DNA of 64,000 nt from Megaustenia siamemsis (taxonomy: Eukaryota > Mollusca > Gastropoda > Stylommatophora > Ariophantidae): the NCBI GenBank assembly GCA_032433765.1, contig JAVIAB010000139.1:44965190-45029189 (forward strand), given 5' to 3'. Each line of letters opens with the position of its first letter. The stretch's first letter is position 1. Below the pieces are notes generated by a model. The model saw nothing but the letters and a program-made list of their open reading frames with translations. It did no database searches and was not told the DNA's origin. Of the stretch, positions 43,125 through 53,829 are shown piece after piece. A program made the translations under genes and the position numbers.

Positions 43125-43250
43125 ATATACCGTCCGCGCAACAAGGACTCTTACAACAGAGCTGCAGAAGAAAATACGAACTATGGAGATGAAGTGTTAT
43201 CTTAAGGTTTTGGGCGTCTCTTAATTAGATTTCATCACGAATGAAAAACC
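43125..43250 (+). mobile_element. LINE-I thumb fragment
   Basis: One frame gives VRATRTLTTELQKKIRTMEM then KCYLKVLGVS, a stop, and LDFITNEKP. This is the common LINE block ESRTLTAELQ-RI-AMEMRCYRK-L-IS-K-H-TNEE with conservative changes. Only about 40 residues remain. A further LINE family not otherwise represented in this window. Confidence 0.7.
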
Positions 43251-43874
43251 GTGGTGTCAATGGCCCTTTTGACCCATAAAAATAATTGCAATGGTTTTCT
43301 TGATTACTAGGCTTCTGATGGAAGAGTTGGCGCATGTTTGAGAGGTACTGCAAAAATCGTTTCTTCCATATCAACAGATGGCCATCACTTAGGAAACTAG
43401 CCCACACTTCGTTAGCCACTCTGTTTTGGCATGGACTGTTACAAAGATCACATTTAAGGTGAAGTGATGTTTAGGTCATGTGTGGGGTACTGACTCACCA
43501 ATGAAGGTCACAGATAGCCTAGCTTGTAGCTAAGGCACTATTCTTTTTATTTTAAATAAGGTACTCTGAGAGTCATTTCGGTTTTCTCTGTTTTTTTTTC
43601 GCTTTGTGAACTAAATGGAACACAATGATCAAAGTGAGACTCTCTACCCTCAGTAGAACTTTGACTGTGGCGGATCAAATTCAGTTATAGACGATTGTAA
43701 ATTTTGTTTGAAAAGAAATATGTATGAATGCTTGGTGTTTGTCATTTATCAATACAACCTTCCGCCTCAGTCACGATCAAAATAGCACTTTCTTACAGCT
43801 CAAGGAAAACGCATTTCAAATGAAATTTCCGTAAAATTAAAAATCTAAAAATTTACCAAGAGAATTTGTATTCT
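43251..43874. other. No gene recognised
   Basis: No supported feature before the 40-bp array. Confidence 0.35.
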
Positions 43875-43875
43875 T

Positions 43876-43956
43876 AGAAAAATTATTTTTAACCCGCAAG
43901 TAAAAGTGTCATCTTAGAAAAATTATTTTTAACCCACACGTAAAAGTGTCATCTTA
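43876..43956. repeat. 40-bp minisatellite, left part (2 copies)
   Basis: Unit TTAGAAAAATTATTTTTAAC + CCACACGTAAAAGTGTCATC, 40 bp, continued at 46410 beyond the transposon. Each unit contains a small ACAC...GTGT palindrome. Confidence 0.85.
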
Positions 43957-46411
43957 TTGGTCGTTTCAAAATATTTTGAAGGTGTTTAAAATTCCATATC
44001 TCTGCAACCAATTGATTGATAATGCTGAAATTTTGCATATGGTCTTGTGATTTTTTGGTCCCAAGAAGTACATTCATTTCCTCACCAACAAACGTATAGT
44101 TTTAAATATTCTTTATTTGAAGTATACAAATTTAAGGCATTTTGGTCAAACCATATATTTGGAGGAATTACCGCTTCATATGAGTGAGCACCCACGGACT
44201 TGTCATCTTGAACGTAATGCGCGCCAATTTCCCTGTTTTAAGCACTAAAAAACACATAAAACGCGTCATAGTTATAATTTTATATCCGGTGCATCCCATT
44301 TCCTGTCGTTTTGTTGTGATTTATGTGCAACGGCGTATCCTAATTATTGGGTAATTTCGTTAAATTTGTGATCTGTTAGTCAATGGGTATAAAAGTAAAG
44401 TTCCTTACATTGCAATCAGTGGCAATAAAGGTGTATAAATATTTTTGCATAGAAGCTACGCGTGGAAAACTGTATCGAAGCACCTCAAAGCCAGAAAAGA
44501 GAACTATTCACGCATTGGGTATAAGCAAACGCTTTTTCAAATAAGTGCTTAAAGCTAACGGAGTGTCCAGTTCAATCAAGACTAGGACGCTAGGAAGAAA
44601 GAAAGTAGTAGATAGTTTTGACAAGGAAGTGATTAGAAGAGCAATTTGTAAAATGTTCGATTCCAAAGAAACTGTGACTTTAAGAAAACTGAAAATTCGA
44701 CTGAGAGCAGAAAATGACATTGTTGTGTCGAAAACAACATTATGGAGAACTGTTAGAAGCATCGGTTTTACGTTTAGAAAGTACGATAGTGGTAGAAATG
44801 TCATCTGCGAGAAGCCACACTTAGTTTCTATGAGGAGTAAATATTTACGTGAAGTACGGGAAATGCGTAACCAAGGTTATGATATTGTATTTCTAGATGA
44901 ATCTTGGATAAATTCTCACCACACAAGTGCAAATGAATGGCAGTTATCAGATGGAAGTATTAAAAGATGTGTACCCACTGGAAAAGGACAGCGTATTATA
45001 ATGGCACATGCAGGCAGCCGAAAAGAAGGGTTGGTGAAAAATGCAGAACTTATATTCACCTCTAATTATACTGACAACAGGGACTATCACACCGAGATGA
45101 ATGGCCATATATTTAGAGAGTGGATTGAAAATACTCTTCTTCCAATTCTAGACAGACCATCCTGTCTGGTAATGGACAACGCGTCGTACCACAACGCTGT
45201 GGCAGAAGAAGACAAAATTCCTACATCTACCAGTACAAAAGATGTTATAAAGATTTGGCTAAGAAAGGAAGGAATTCCATTTAACGAGGGATTTTTGAAA
45301 CCTGAATTACTGTCACTTGTTAAGAAATCGCAAAAGACCAAAGTATTCCAAATAGACAAAATCATTCAACAGCATGGTCATACGTGCTTGAGACTGCCCC
45401 CTTATCATCCACAATTAAACCCCATTGAACTCGTTTGGGCAAAAATTAAAGGGCAGGTGGCAGCTGAGAATACACGTTTTAAACTATGCGATATAAAAGG
45501 ACTGACATATGCTGCTCTATCACAGATTGACAAAGATTTTTGGTGCAAATGTGAAGATCATGTCTTAAAAGAAGAAAATGACTATTGGAAAAAAGATGGA
45601 CTATCGTTCGTTCAGCCCAGATTAGTAATCAATATGTTAGACTCCTCTGATTCAGAATAAATGAAATAATAATGGACGTTTTTATATGTCCGCATGATCA
45701 ATCTTTAGCTAAAGTTGATAACGTTTTGAAAATGTAAAGATTCTTGATATGTGTACTGCAGGCATGCAAAGAAACTAAATCACTTTCATATGTCTTGTTT
45801 ACGTAAAATAATGAAAGTCACATGGAAAGACATAAAACGAACAATGTAGCTCTTTACAGTGAAGAGGATCCAGTGCTTACATCGGACTCTTTAGTCACAT
45901 GCGTACCCATAAACAATAACTTTGCTTGATATGTCATGCTCGTTATCGCTCGCAACGGATAATTAATTTTTTTTTAATGTATTCTTTGTTGTATATTGTT
46001 TAAATAGTTTTCATTAATGGAACTGTTTATACGCTGATTTGTTTTAGACCGTCTGTAAAGGCTATAACATTGACATTCTCATAGTATTTTAAAGAAAGTA
46101 AACAATAGAAAGTAAACAGTTGATAAACGCCTCCAACTTTCAAGTTGTGTAGAGACGCCTATGTCGAGAAGCTGATTTCCATTAATGTACGGTAAATTAT
46201 TTTCTCCAGTAGCAAAAAGATCCGTAAATTCACTGAGATCAAAGGAAAGTGCTGCTTCATGATGAAGCATACTTCCTACTTCATTAAATTTTGTGAAATC
46301 GGTGGGACCTTGGAAAAACAAGGCCAGATGCAAAAAATCAAGTTTGTAAGTGCAGGGAAAGAGGAGATATTTCATGTTAATCGTGAACATTTAGATTTGA
46401 AACGACCAATA
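43955..46411 (+). mobile_element. Tc1/mariner-superfamily DNA transposon, complete ends, TA target duplication
   Basis: Body 43957-46409 (2,453 bp). The ends TTGGTCGTTTCAAA (43957-43970) and its reverse complement (46396-46409) are perfect for 14 bp. The dinucleotide TA lies on both sides (43955-43956, 46410-46411). Removing one TA and the element restores an uninterrupted 40-bp host repeat (CATCT-TA-GAAAAA), which fixes the boundaries. It encodes one DDE transposase (next entry). The inverted repeats beyond 14 bp are only weakly similar, so they are short for this superfamily. Confidence 0.93.
44383..45660 (+). pseudogene. DDE transposase, IS630/Tc1/mariner type, one in-frame stop
   Basis: Frame starts at ATG 44383 with about 53 codons ending HALGISKRFFK, then TAA at 44542-44544. 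In the same frame a 371-residue stretch follows to 45660. TIHALGISKRFFK-stop-VLKANG looks like a broken first helix-turn-helix; a second lies around VSKTTLWRTVRSIGFTFRK. Catalytic residues: D in IVFLDESWIN, D in CLVMDNASYHN, E in PYHPQLNPIELVWAKIKG, with 83 residues between the second D and the E, far more than the 34 of classic Tc1/mariner. The transposase would cut and paste at the inverted repeats. The nonsense codon probably inactivates this copy. An internal start after the stop is possible (no ATG until further in), but it would lose DNA-binding sequence. Confidence 0.9.
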
Positions 46412-46628
46412 GAAAAAAATTTTTGAACCCACACGTAAAAGTGTCATTTTGGAAAAAAAATTATTTTAACCCACACATGAAAGTGTCATCTTAGAAAAAT
46501 TATTTTTAACCCGCACGTGAAAGTGTCATCTTAGAAAAATTATTTTTAACCCGCACGTGAAAGTGTCATCTTAGAAAAATTATTCTTAACCCACACGTGA
46601 AAGTGTCATCCTAGGAAGATTATGTTTT
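46410..46628. repeat. 40-bp minisatellite, right part (5-6 copies)
   Basis: Continuation of the array at 43876, same unit with CACGTGAAAGTGTCATC variants, ending near 46628. Confidence 0.9.
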
Positions 46629-49400
46629 AACCTTTTAACCCTGAATTCCTGAATTAAAGTATTTCATGAGCATGTAAAGGGAGCAATGAACACCATCAAT
46701 TGAACAATTATCTCCCCTGCTGTTAAAAAAGAAACCCAGTCATCAAGTTGAAACCACTTCATGTGAGAGGGTGTATACGATTTGCAAGAGGCACACTGTC
46801 ATGTAATTATAGCCATCATGCTTTATATCCTGTGGTTATATGGATTTACTTGTGTGTGTATCGGCCCGTCTGGCTGACGCCGCAAACTGAGAGAAAATAT
46901 CTACAATCGGGAACATCTATTGCTGCTTGTGTTGTAATTTGGTTAGTGAAATAGTCGTTGGGTTCTTCGTGTAGCGCGCATTGCCATTTCTTTCATTCAT
47001 CACTCCTTTCTCATTTTTTTTTCTCCTTTGTCAAATATTTATCTTTTCACATGCGTCTACCTTTCTCTCTTTATTGTTTCTTACAATTTTATATTATCAT
47101 TTCCCTGCACCTCGCTGTTTCTATATTCTCTTTTTCATTACGCAAGCCTGCTTATTTCAGTCTCCCAAAATGCATTTCCTAATGCTATTTTTCTTTAATT
47201 ATGTTGCTATTCTCCCATCCCCTCTCATCTATATTCTCCATTTACTCTCTATTTCCTTTCGCATTCTAACGATTTCACTAATTACTCTCCTCTCTTTTCC
47301 TCGTTAACTCTACTTTTTCTAATTTCTAATCAATCTCTCCTCTCTCTATTTCCCTTTCTCATTCTAACCATTTCACTAATTAATCTCCTCTCTTTTCCTC
47401 ACTAAATCTACTCTCTCTAATTTCTAATTTTCCATCTCATTCTACTCTCACTCTCTTTCTCTGCTCACTACATCCTCTTAATTTCCACACTAAAGCCACC
47501 TTATCACAAATCTCTGAACTTTTTACTTTCACTTAAATCTCAAAATTTTGTATTTTCTTTCTCCAAATTTCTCGTTTCTTATTTTATTCTTTCTTCCTTA
47601 AACACAAATATTCGACCTACATATGCGCTCTTCTTTCTACAACACATCTCTTCTGATTCTATACCACAGGCGAATGAGCATCGCAGCCCCAGAGTTGAAA
47701 ACAGTCGGCAAATCAAAGCTTGCGCTAGTGCCAGTGCACCAGAACTATGCATACCCGATATCATCTCTTTGCGGTGCCACTAGCGAGAGAACAACCAGTC
47801 TAGTTTAGTGAATATGGATCGAGAGGGAAGGCAACTCGATACTCAAAAAGGTCATGTTAAAGTCGGATATTTTGGGACGAAAGACGCAAATACCATAGCG
47901 TTGTTACAAACCTGCAAACAACAATATGCCGCATTTGCGCCCTCATAACACAGACTACAATTTCTGTATCATCTTTTCTAATATCTCTGATCACTGGAAA
48001 AAAAAATAGACTGCGCGAAAGTAGACTCAACATAAGTTTTTGAGGGACACGGGAACATTAAATTCAAATCAAAGTCGTCCCAGTGGTTGAACTGATCATC
48101 TGAGGAAGAGTTTCGTTCACTCTCGGGCGAACAGTTGAACATAAGTAAATGTAATGAATCTGATTATCCCGTCTACTCGGCGCCGCAATTTGAACTATGC
48201 AGAATAGAACATCCTCTCTTGGTGTATCTCTCATATGTTTGTGCTAATCGAATTAGTGGGGTGGTCATTATGCGGTTTTCACCAGCCACGCAGTCTCCCT
48301 TTCTCTCTATCGTGTTATGCCTCCCGATTCTTCTGTCTTCTGCTTCTCCTCTTCTCTCTCTTTATTTTTCAGCTCCTCTTTTTTTTTTATTTCGCCTAAC
48401 TTTTCTATTTTTTCTCGTTCTATTTTCTTTTTTCTTCATGTTCATTTCTCTAGCTTTATCTCATGTCTTCGTTCATTCTTCTAACTCTTGATTTCTTCTC
48501 TTTAGTATTTATTATTTCTCTCTAAATTTACATCGATTCTCAGTTTAATTTCTCACCCCTCATTCTACCCCTTCTTCATTCTACCTCTTAATTTTCCTCT
48601 TCTCATCTCTTACTACATAACACTCTTGTAATCTCTTAATAACAACTCTCTCGTTGTTATTTTCCTATAATTTCTGTATATTCTCTCTTTACATTCTGCT
48701 ACTCCCATCTCCCTACTTTGCTATGCTCTAACTCAACCGTGCACTCGCACTACGATCTTTAACTCACAACTGCTCACTTCAGCAATACGATCCTTATCAA
48801 CGTTACCCCATCGCCATGTGGACTGGCGTAGACGATCATCTCTCTTCACATCTCTGGGTCCCTTATGCATGTCACAATTTCAGTTGGCGATCTATAATTA
48901 TGTCATTCGGATAAGTTATTCAATATCTTTTATCTTGGTTTTCCTTACTTTTCTTTTCATTAAATCTTCTCCATTGTTATAATATTCTCAATGCCCTCTT
49001 TTCGTATCACAAGCCCAATAAATGTAGATTCTATTTTCCTTATGATTCTGATATTTCTAATTTCTCCAGCTATTTTTAAGATTCTTTTATGGTAATTTTT
49101 GCTATCCGTGGAATTCGTTGCATTCTTTTGATAAACCACATCCCAGCTGCTTCTACTCTCCCTGCGCTTTTGTACTTATCACCCATGACACACAGGTTCT
49201 ATGTATCACTTTAGGACACGTTTTCTAATATTAATTGACAATGATTTTTTACATATGGTGTTTATTTATTCAGTGAAATTCTGTCTTTGCTTTTCCACTT
49301 CTGCTTCTAATACGGTTCTCTCCCACCGAATATGCAGATTTTTCTAATAATTATTACTTCGTGTAGCCACCAAGAAAGTAAAACTTCTATTTTCAAAATA
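46629..49400. other. 2.8 kb without gene; pyrimidine-rich
   Basis: 46960-47640 and 48280-48780 are strongly C/T-biased on the plus strand with words such as CTCTCTATTTCCCTTTCTCATTC, partly duplicated (47235-47300 and 47335-47410 share TTTCACTAATTA-TCTCCTCTCTTTTCCTC). 47640-47950 and 48780-48900 have more even composition, but no protein or repeat is recognised there. Confidence 0.5.
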
Positions 49401-49499
49401 ACTAACAGAAAGGGTGGATGATCAACTCAGTCGACAACAGTCTCAAAAGCAGGAGCTGGAACAGCTTAGTATAAGGTCATGGACACAACAGGGACCTAT

Positions 49500-49985
49500 G
49501 GTATTAAGTGGTCAGAACCAATCAAAAAGTAACAGCACATCGCAGACTGCAGACTACCGAGAAATCATCAAGCCGACATATCAAACTTGTGAACTGGGTA
49601 TGTGACCAACAGAAGAGCAAGGATTCCGAAGTGATAGTGATGACGACCAAAAGTCTGACTGTATTATTGAGGACAGCCCTGGTGCCGAGGAATGTAGACA
49701 TAAATCAAAACTCAGGTTTGGAATTTAGAATGAAAACTGCCTTTATCAAGGATAATAAAAGTAAGCAACACATTAAAATGCTTAAACATTACAAGAACTG
49801 GCTTATAAACACAACTCTACAGAGGAAATTAACATATTGTGGTCGCGTCAAAAGACACAGCAAGATTAACAGAACAATAATGGAAGCCATGGTTCTATGA
49901 CTACACACCAGGGGCAGAACAAGAAAAAAAATGGTCTCAAGACATCAAGGAGACCTTGCACATGGCAACATAAGAAGTAGGAGTT
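49500..49985 (+). mobile_element. LINE-G C-terminal fragment, degenerate
   Basis: Reads LEFRMKTAFIKDNKSKQHIK, LINTTLQRKLTYCGRVKRHS, KINRTIMEAMVL, stop, then RGRTRKKWSQDIKETLHMAT. This corresponds to the IR--KAAF, Y-GHVKRHS, IMEG-V, RGRPRKKW-DIKETL blocks of a LINE ORF2 end. Frames break at least twice. Resembles LINE-J at 25.6 kb. Confidence 0.7.
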
Positions 49986-49989
49986 TATT

Positions 49990-50378
49990 TAAAATTGGTT
50001 ACGTGTTTTATAACTTGGTGTTCTATTGCTATGTTTAATATCTTCTTGTGCCTTCCTAACGATATAACTTCTGTTTTTTTTTCAGTGATTATTTTCATGT
50101 TATTCATTTTACATTCTTTATCCAAGGACAGTAGACGATTTTTAAGTTCCGTTGCTTCGAAAGTTATCGGGCCTAGTCGTCATAAAAATAAATTTTTTTT
50201 ATGACGACTAGGCCCGATAACTTTCGAAGCAACAGAACTTAAAAATCGTAATGTTCATTGATATCTTCACACTGTGATTTTGTGTCCTTGCATATTTTGT
50301 CAATGTAAGTGATAAACAAGAGTGGTGACAACAGGCATCCTTGTCTTACTTCAGATGTTACTGCGAATAGTTTACATT
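49990..50378 (-). mobile_element. LINE RT fragment interrupted by a hairpin
   Basis: The minus strand from 50378 reads KLFAVTSEVRQGCLLSPLLF and ITYIDKICKDTKSQCEDINEH (RT motif B and following), reaching 50250. From 50183 it resumes with LGPITFEATELKNRLLSLDK, ECKMNNMKIITEKKTEVISL and GRHKKILNIAIEHQ. The DNA between holds an inverted copy of the ELKNR-side segment, and the catalytic YADD box expected here is gone. It lies tail to tail with LINE-G. Confidence 0.75.
50135..50249. repeat. Near-perfect hairpin, 49-bp arms
   Basis: Arm 50135-50183 (ACGATTTTTAAGTTCCGTTG and onward) and arm 50201-50249 are reverse complements with one mismatch in 49 (TTCCG/TTCTG). The 17-bp A/T loop (AAAAATAAATTTTTTTT) is itself partly self-complementary. 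The low divergence means the inversion is recent, or an assembly/cloning fold-back. Confidence 0.95.
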
Positions 50379-50464
50379 GTAATGGTTACTGATTAAAATA
50401 ATTGACAGAATTGCACTCAGAAGGGACCTAAAGTCCTTTAGTCTTTAGTTTGAACTGGAGCACC

Positions 50465-51082
50465 CAGTCGTAGCATTCACACACCCGCTATGCCGTCCCA
50501 GTCGTAGCATTCCCACACCAGCTATGCCGTCCCAGTCGCAGCATTCACACATCCGCTATGCCGTCCCAGTCGCAGCATCCCCATACCCGCTATGCCGTCC
50601 CAGTCGCAGCATTCACACATCTGCTATGCCGTCCCAGTCGCAGCATCCCCACATCCGCTATATCGTCCCATTCGCAGCATTCCCACTTCCGCTATGCCGT
50701 CCCAGTCGCATCATTCACACATCAGCTATGCAGTCCCAGTCGCTGCAATCACACATCAGCTATGCAGTCCCAGTCGCAGCATTCACACATCAGCTATGCA
50801 GTCCCAGTCGTAGTAATCACACATCTGCTATGCCGCCCTAATCGCAGCATTCACAAATCTGCTATGCCGTCCTAATCGCAACAATCACACATCTGCTATG
50901 TCGTCCTAATCGCAACAATCACACATCTGCTATGTCGTCCTAATCGCAGCATTCACACATCTGCTATGTCGTCCTAATCGCAGCATTCACACATCTGCTA
51001 TGCCGCCCTAATCGCAGCATTCACACATCTGCTATGCCGCCCTAATCGCAGCATTCACACATCTGCTATGCCGCCCCAGTCG
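50465..51082. repeat. 34-bp minisatellite, about 18 copies
   Basis: Unit CATCCGCTATGCCGTCCCAG + TCGCAGCATTCACA, 34 bp. GC-richer than the surroundings. The left half carries CCCAGTCG, the right half CCTAATCG, showing two expansion blocks. Confidence 0.95.
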
Positions 51083-51342
51083 ACATGTTCCAATACTGAT
51101 TGTTTCTGTATGTCTATGGTTCTCATCACTTCCTAGCAGATGACCTAAAATATGAATGCTGATAGTTCATGCAACTTATTGGCTACATACCGTCTTGATT
51201 TGATTCATCCCACGATAAGACCTTCAAATCAAAATACTGTTTTTTTCCCCTATCTTATCAGTAAAACAGAAAATGCATATTTAGTTGTTACTTTTATCTT
51301 ATAGATTCTTACAATTACTCTATCAGTCACAGTGTGACTTCA
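51083..51342. other. No gene recognised
   Basis: Short unrecognised interval before a LINE-B insertion. Confidence 0.35.
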
Positions 51343-51849
51343 ATCATAGAGATCATCATCATCATCATCATCATCATTAAGTGCCGTCTCCGCGTCGAAG
51401 GTTGACTACCATGGAGAGAAATTCCACTATGTCTCTTGCTTTGATGGTGCAGGTTGTCATAGGTTGACTTGTCCATCTTTTGATGTTACTCGTCCATGTT
51501 ATTCTTAATCTGCCTCTGCCTCTTTTGCCTTGTATTTTCCCTTCCAATATTAACTTTATTAGGCTGTTGTGTCTTTTAACATGCCACAAAAATGTCATAT
51601 TGAGAAGATGTAACATTTTGCTATTCTTAGTTTTAGCCCTGATGTTATTTGTTTTGATGTTAGTATATTTTTCATGGCATTAAAATTACTTTTTGCAATA
51701 CCTATTCTTTTGTTTATTTCAGTTGTACATTTTCCATCACTGGTTATAGTATGTCCAAGGTAGTTGTAGTAATGAACTGTCTCCAGAAGTATTCCTTCAA
51801 CTTTGATATTTAATTGTAGGTCTTGAGAATTTTCTTTGATCATAGAGAT
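51343..51849 (-). mobile_element. LINE-B 3' fragment; 11-bp TSD
   Basis: Body 51354-51838 between ATCATAGAGAT at 51343-51353 and 51839-51849. The minus reading is LQLNIKVEGILLETVHYYNY, LGHTITSDGKCTTEINKRIG, FNAMKNILTSKQITSGLKLR, then an internal deletion or jump to FLWHVKRHNSLIKLILEGKI, RITWTSNIKRWTSQPMTTC and the (ATG)n tail at 51354-51378. Comparison with the 38.7 kb copy shows that about 170 bp (FSI to HVKRH) is deleted in this copy. Confidence 0.9.
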
Positions 51850-51894
51850 ACGTTAGTAAATCTTGTTTTCGTGCAGACCTCTAAAGTGGTAAGT

Positions 51895-51952
51895 AAAATA
51901 CACAATAGCCTCCACTAGACCTTCTGACAAGTCGAAAAGGGCCATATATATC
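51895..51952 (+). mobile_element. LINE-E 3' stub (~58 bp)
   Basis: AAAATACACAATAGCCTCCA then CTAGACCTTCTGACAAGTCG and AAAAGGGCCATATATAT equals the end of the LINE-E element at 20.93-20.98 kb with two substitutions. Extreme 5' truncation. Confidence 0.75.
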
Positions 51953-52723
51953 TGTTCTAAAGGTTTATGTATAGTTACTTGGAAATAGAGGTTCTGTTTT
52001 TCATTCTTACACTAAACTGATGTTGTTATTTTCTTGATGCCGCTTATTGATCTGCTCAAAGGTGCTGTATTATCCCCTCATCGTGTTTCTGACAATGCTT
52101 GTCTTCCAACAGTAGGAGCTGTAAACTATTCTTTATTATTCGCTTCTATGACTCTCATTTTATTTCCTGCTGCACATTTATGTTGAATAGATAAGATGAT
52201 AAACTGCATCCGTTTGTCTCCTCGTCCTAACCTAAACCAGACTGATATATTGTTTGCAATATGCACAGCCTGTTTTTTGCTCTCTATAAAGCATTTTCAA
52301 CATGTGCACCACATAGGGTAAAACACCCCATATAAGTCATTATTTATCACAGTATGTGATGTTCCATACAGTCAGATGTTTTTGAGTAGCCAACAAAACA
52401 TGTCAACAAATAATGTGTCACTGTGCACAACTGCTTGTTTTAATAACAAAATAGTATTTTAGTTACATCCATATATATTTTGTAGAATTAGTGAGCAAAA
52501 ATTCCCTGACTTTAATACATTCCTCTCATGCTAAAAAATAATATTTTGTGACACAGGTTTAGTGACACACCCATTTTCTAACCCAGTTTATTTGGTACCA
52601 ATTTGTATTTTTAGTAGAGTAAAGCATCTTTCAACAGCGATTAATAAATATTAATTTGACCTTTTCTAATATGGAATAATATATCTTTCAGCACAAGAAT
52701 TGTGCGCTATGTAAGCTTAAGAT
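51953..52723. other. No gene recognised
   Basis: AT-rich, no supported feature. Confidence 0.4.
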
Positions 52724-53270
52724 ATAAAGCCACATCATCATCATCAAGTACCGGGCCTGCTGGCGTAGGTGATCATGTCTCTCCACAACCTTCGATCTCG
52801 GCAGCTATTTATCATTTCTGTTCTTGACCTTCTGCCAAGCCATTCTCTTAAGCTGTCTGTTACTTTTTCTCTTTGCTTCCCTTTATCTCTTCGTCCCTCA
52901 ATTTTTCCAGTTGTTACAATATATTCCAGTTATTCTCTTCTCATTACATGGCCAAAAAATTATGATTGTTTCTTCCTAATATTGGAAATTAGCTCTCTTT
53001 TTGCTTTGACCTCTCTCAGAACATCTTCATTACTCTTCTTTGCTGTACATGGTACTCTCAACATTCTTCTGTAAAATCACATTTCTACAGACTCCAGTGA
53101 TTTTCTTGTCTGTTGTCCTATTGTCCATGATTCGCATCCATATGTTAAGACTGGCTCTACGTAACATTTAAGAACTCTATTCCTTGTTTCTATTGTCAAA
53201 AATGGATTGCATAGTATCTTCCTCATTTTTTTGGAAAGCTGCTTTTGCCTGCAAAACAATAAAGCCACAT
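52724..53270 (-). mobile_element. LINE-A2 3' fragment; 12-bp TSD
   Basis: Body 52736-53258 between ATAAAGCCACAT at 52724-52735 and 53259-53270. The minus strand reads KKMRKILCNPFLTIETRNRV, LKCYVEPVLTYGCESWTIGQ and QTRKSLESVEM, then the LEYIVTTG and LREWL region with frame breaks, and the tail ATGATGATG at 52736-52745. Very close to the 4.9 kb copy but longer by about 100 bp at its 5' end. Confidence 0.92.
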
Positions 53271-53829
53271 AAATGATCCATAACAGATTACAAAAGATGT
53301 TAAACAATGATTCAATAAAATATCGTTACAGTTCCTGTTCAGTTTCTAGGAAGTTTGGAGAGGGAACAGGCAACTAATAGTAGTGCTACGGTAAAGCTGT
53401 TAGCAAGGAGCCAGTAGTGGGGTGTGGTCTACACTCCAAGGTATGGTGACAGCTTTACAAAAAAGAAACACAGCAAAATACTGACGTTTCGCCCTGCGTC
53501 CTTCTTCAGAATACGGATTTTTTTTTTCTAGGAAGTTTAGGGGGTTTACTGAGAACTGGGAGAAATAAAACCGTTACCACCACAAGCAGCCGCCACGTGG
53601 TGTTCAGGTCAAAAATGTATTTTTACTGCAATAGAAAAAAAAATGTGTCTGACCATTCAAACTTGTGTTTGCCATATTTTGAAGAGCAACGCTTTCCTCT
53701 GCCATCCGCGAAGTGTTTTTGTGCTTCAATTTTAGGGTTGAAAAAAAATACAGTACAAAGTGATCTTGTGTTTTGTTGTAAAAATATAGAAAAGGTGTTC
53801 TTGTGCTTAAATTTTGAAGCAAAAATATA
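53271..53829. other. No gene; one motif copy
   Basis: Contains the minus-strand CTGAAGA...GAAACG motif at 53485-53509 and otherwise nothing recognised. Confidence 0.4.
53485..53509 (-). other. CTGAAGA...GAAACG motif, copy 4
   Basis: The minus strand reads CTGAAGAAGGACGCAGGGCG then AAACG. The inner stem is weak here. Confidence 0.45.

Noticed and set aside
44508..44804. Minus-strand frames within the transposase (also 45087-45365)
   Set aside because: Antisense shadows of the plus-strand transposase, which has the recognisable DDE residues.
47623..47808. Paired ~61-codon frames on both strands in a more balanced-composition stretch
   Set aside because: Considered as a possible host exon, but neither translation shows a domain, and no convincing splice-site pair was seen.
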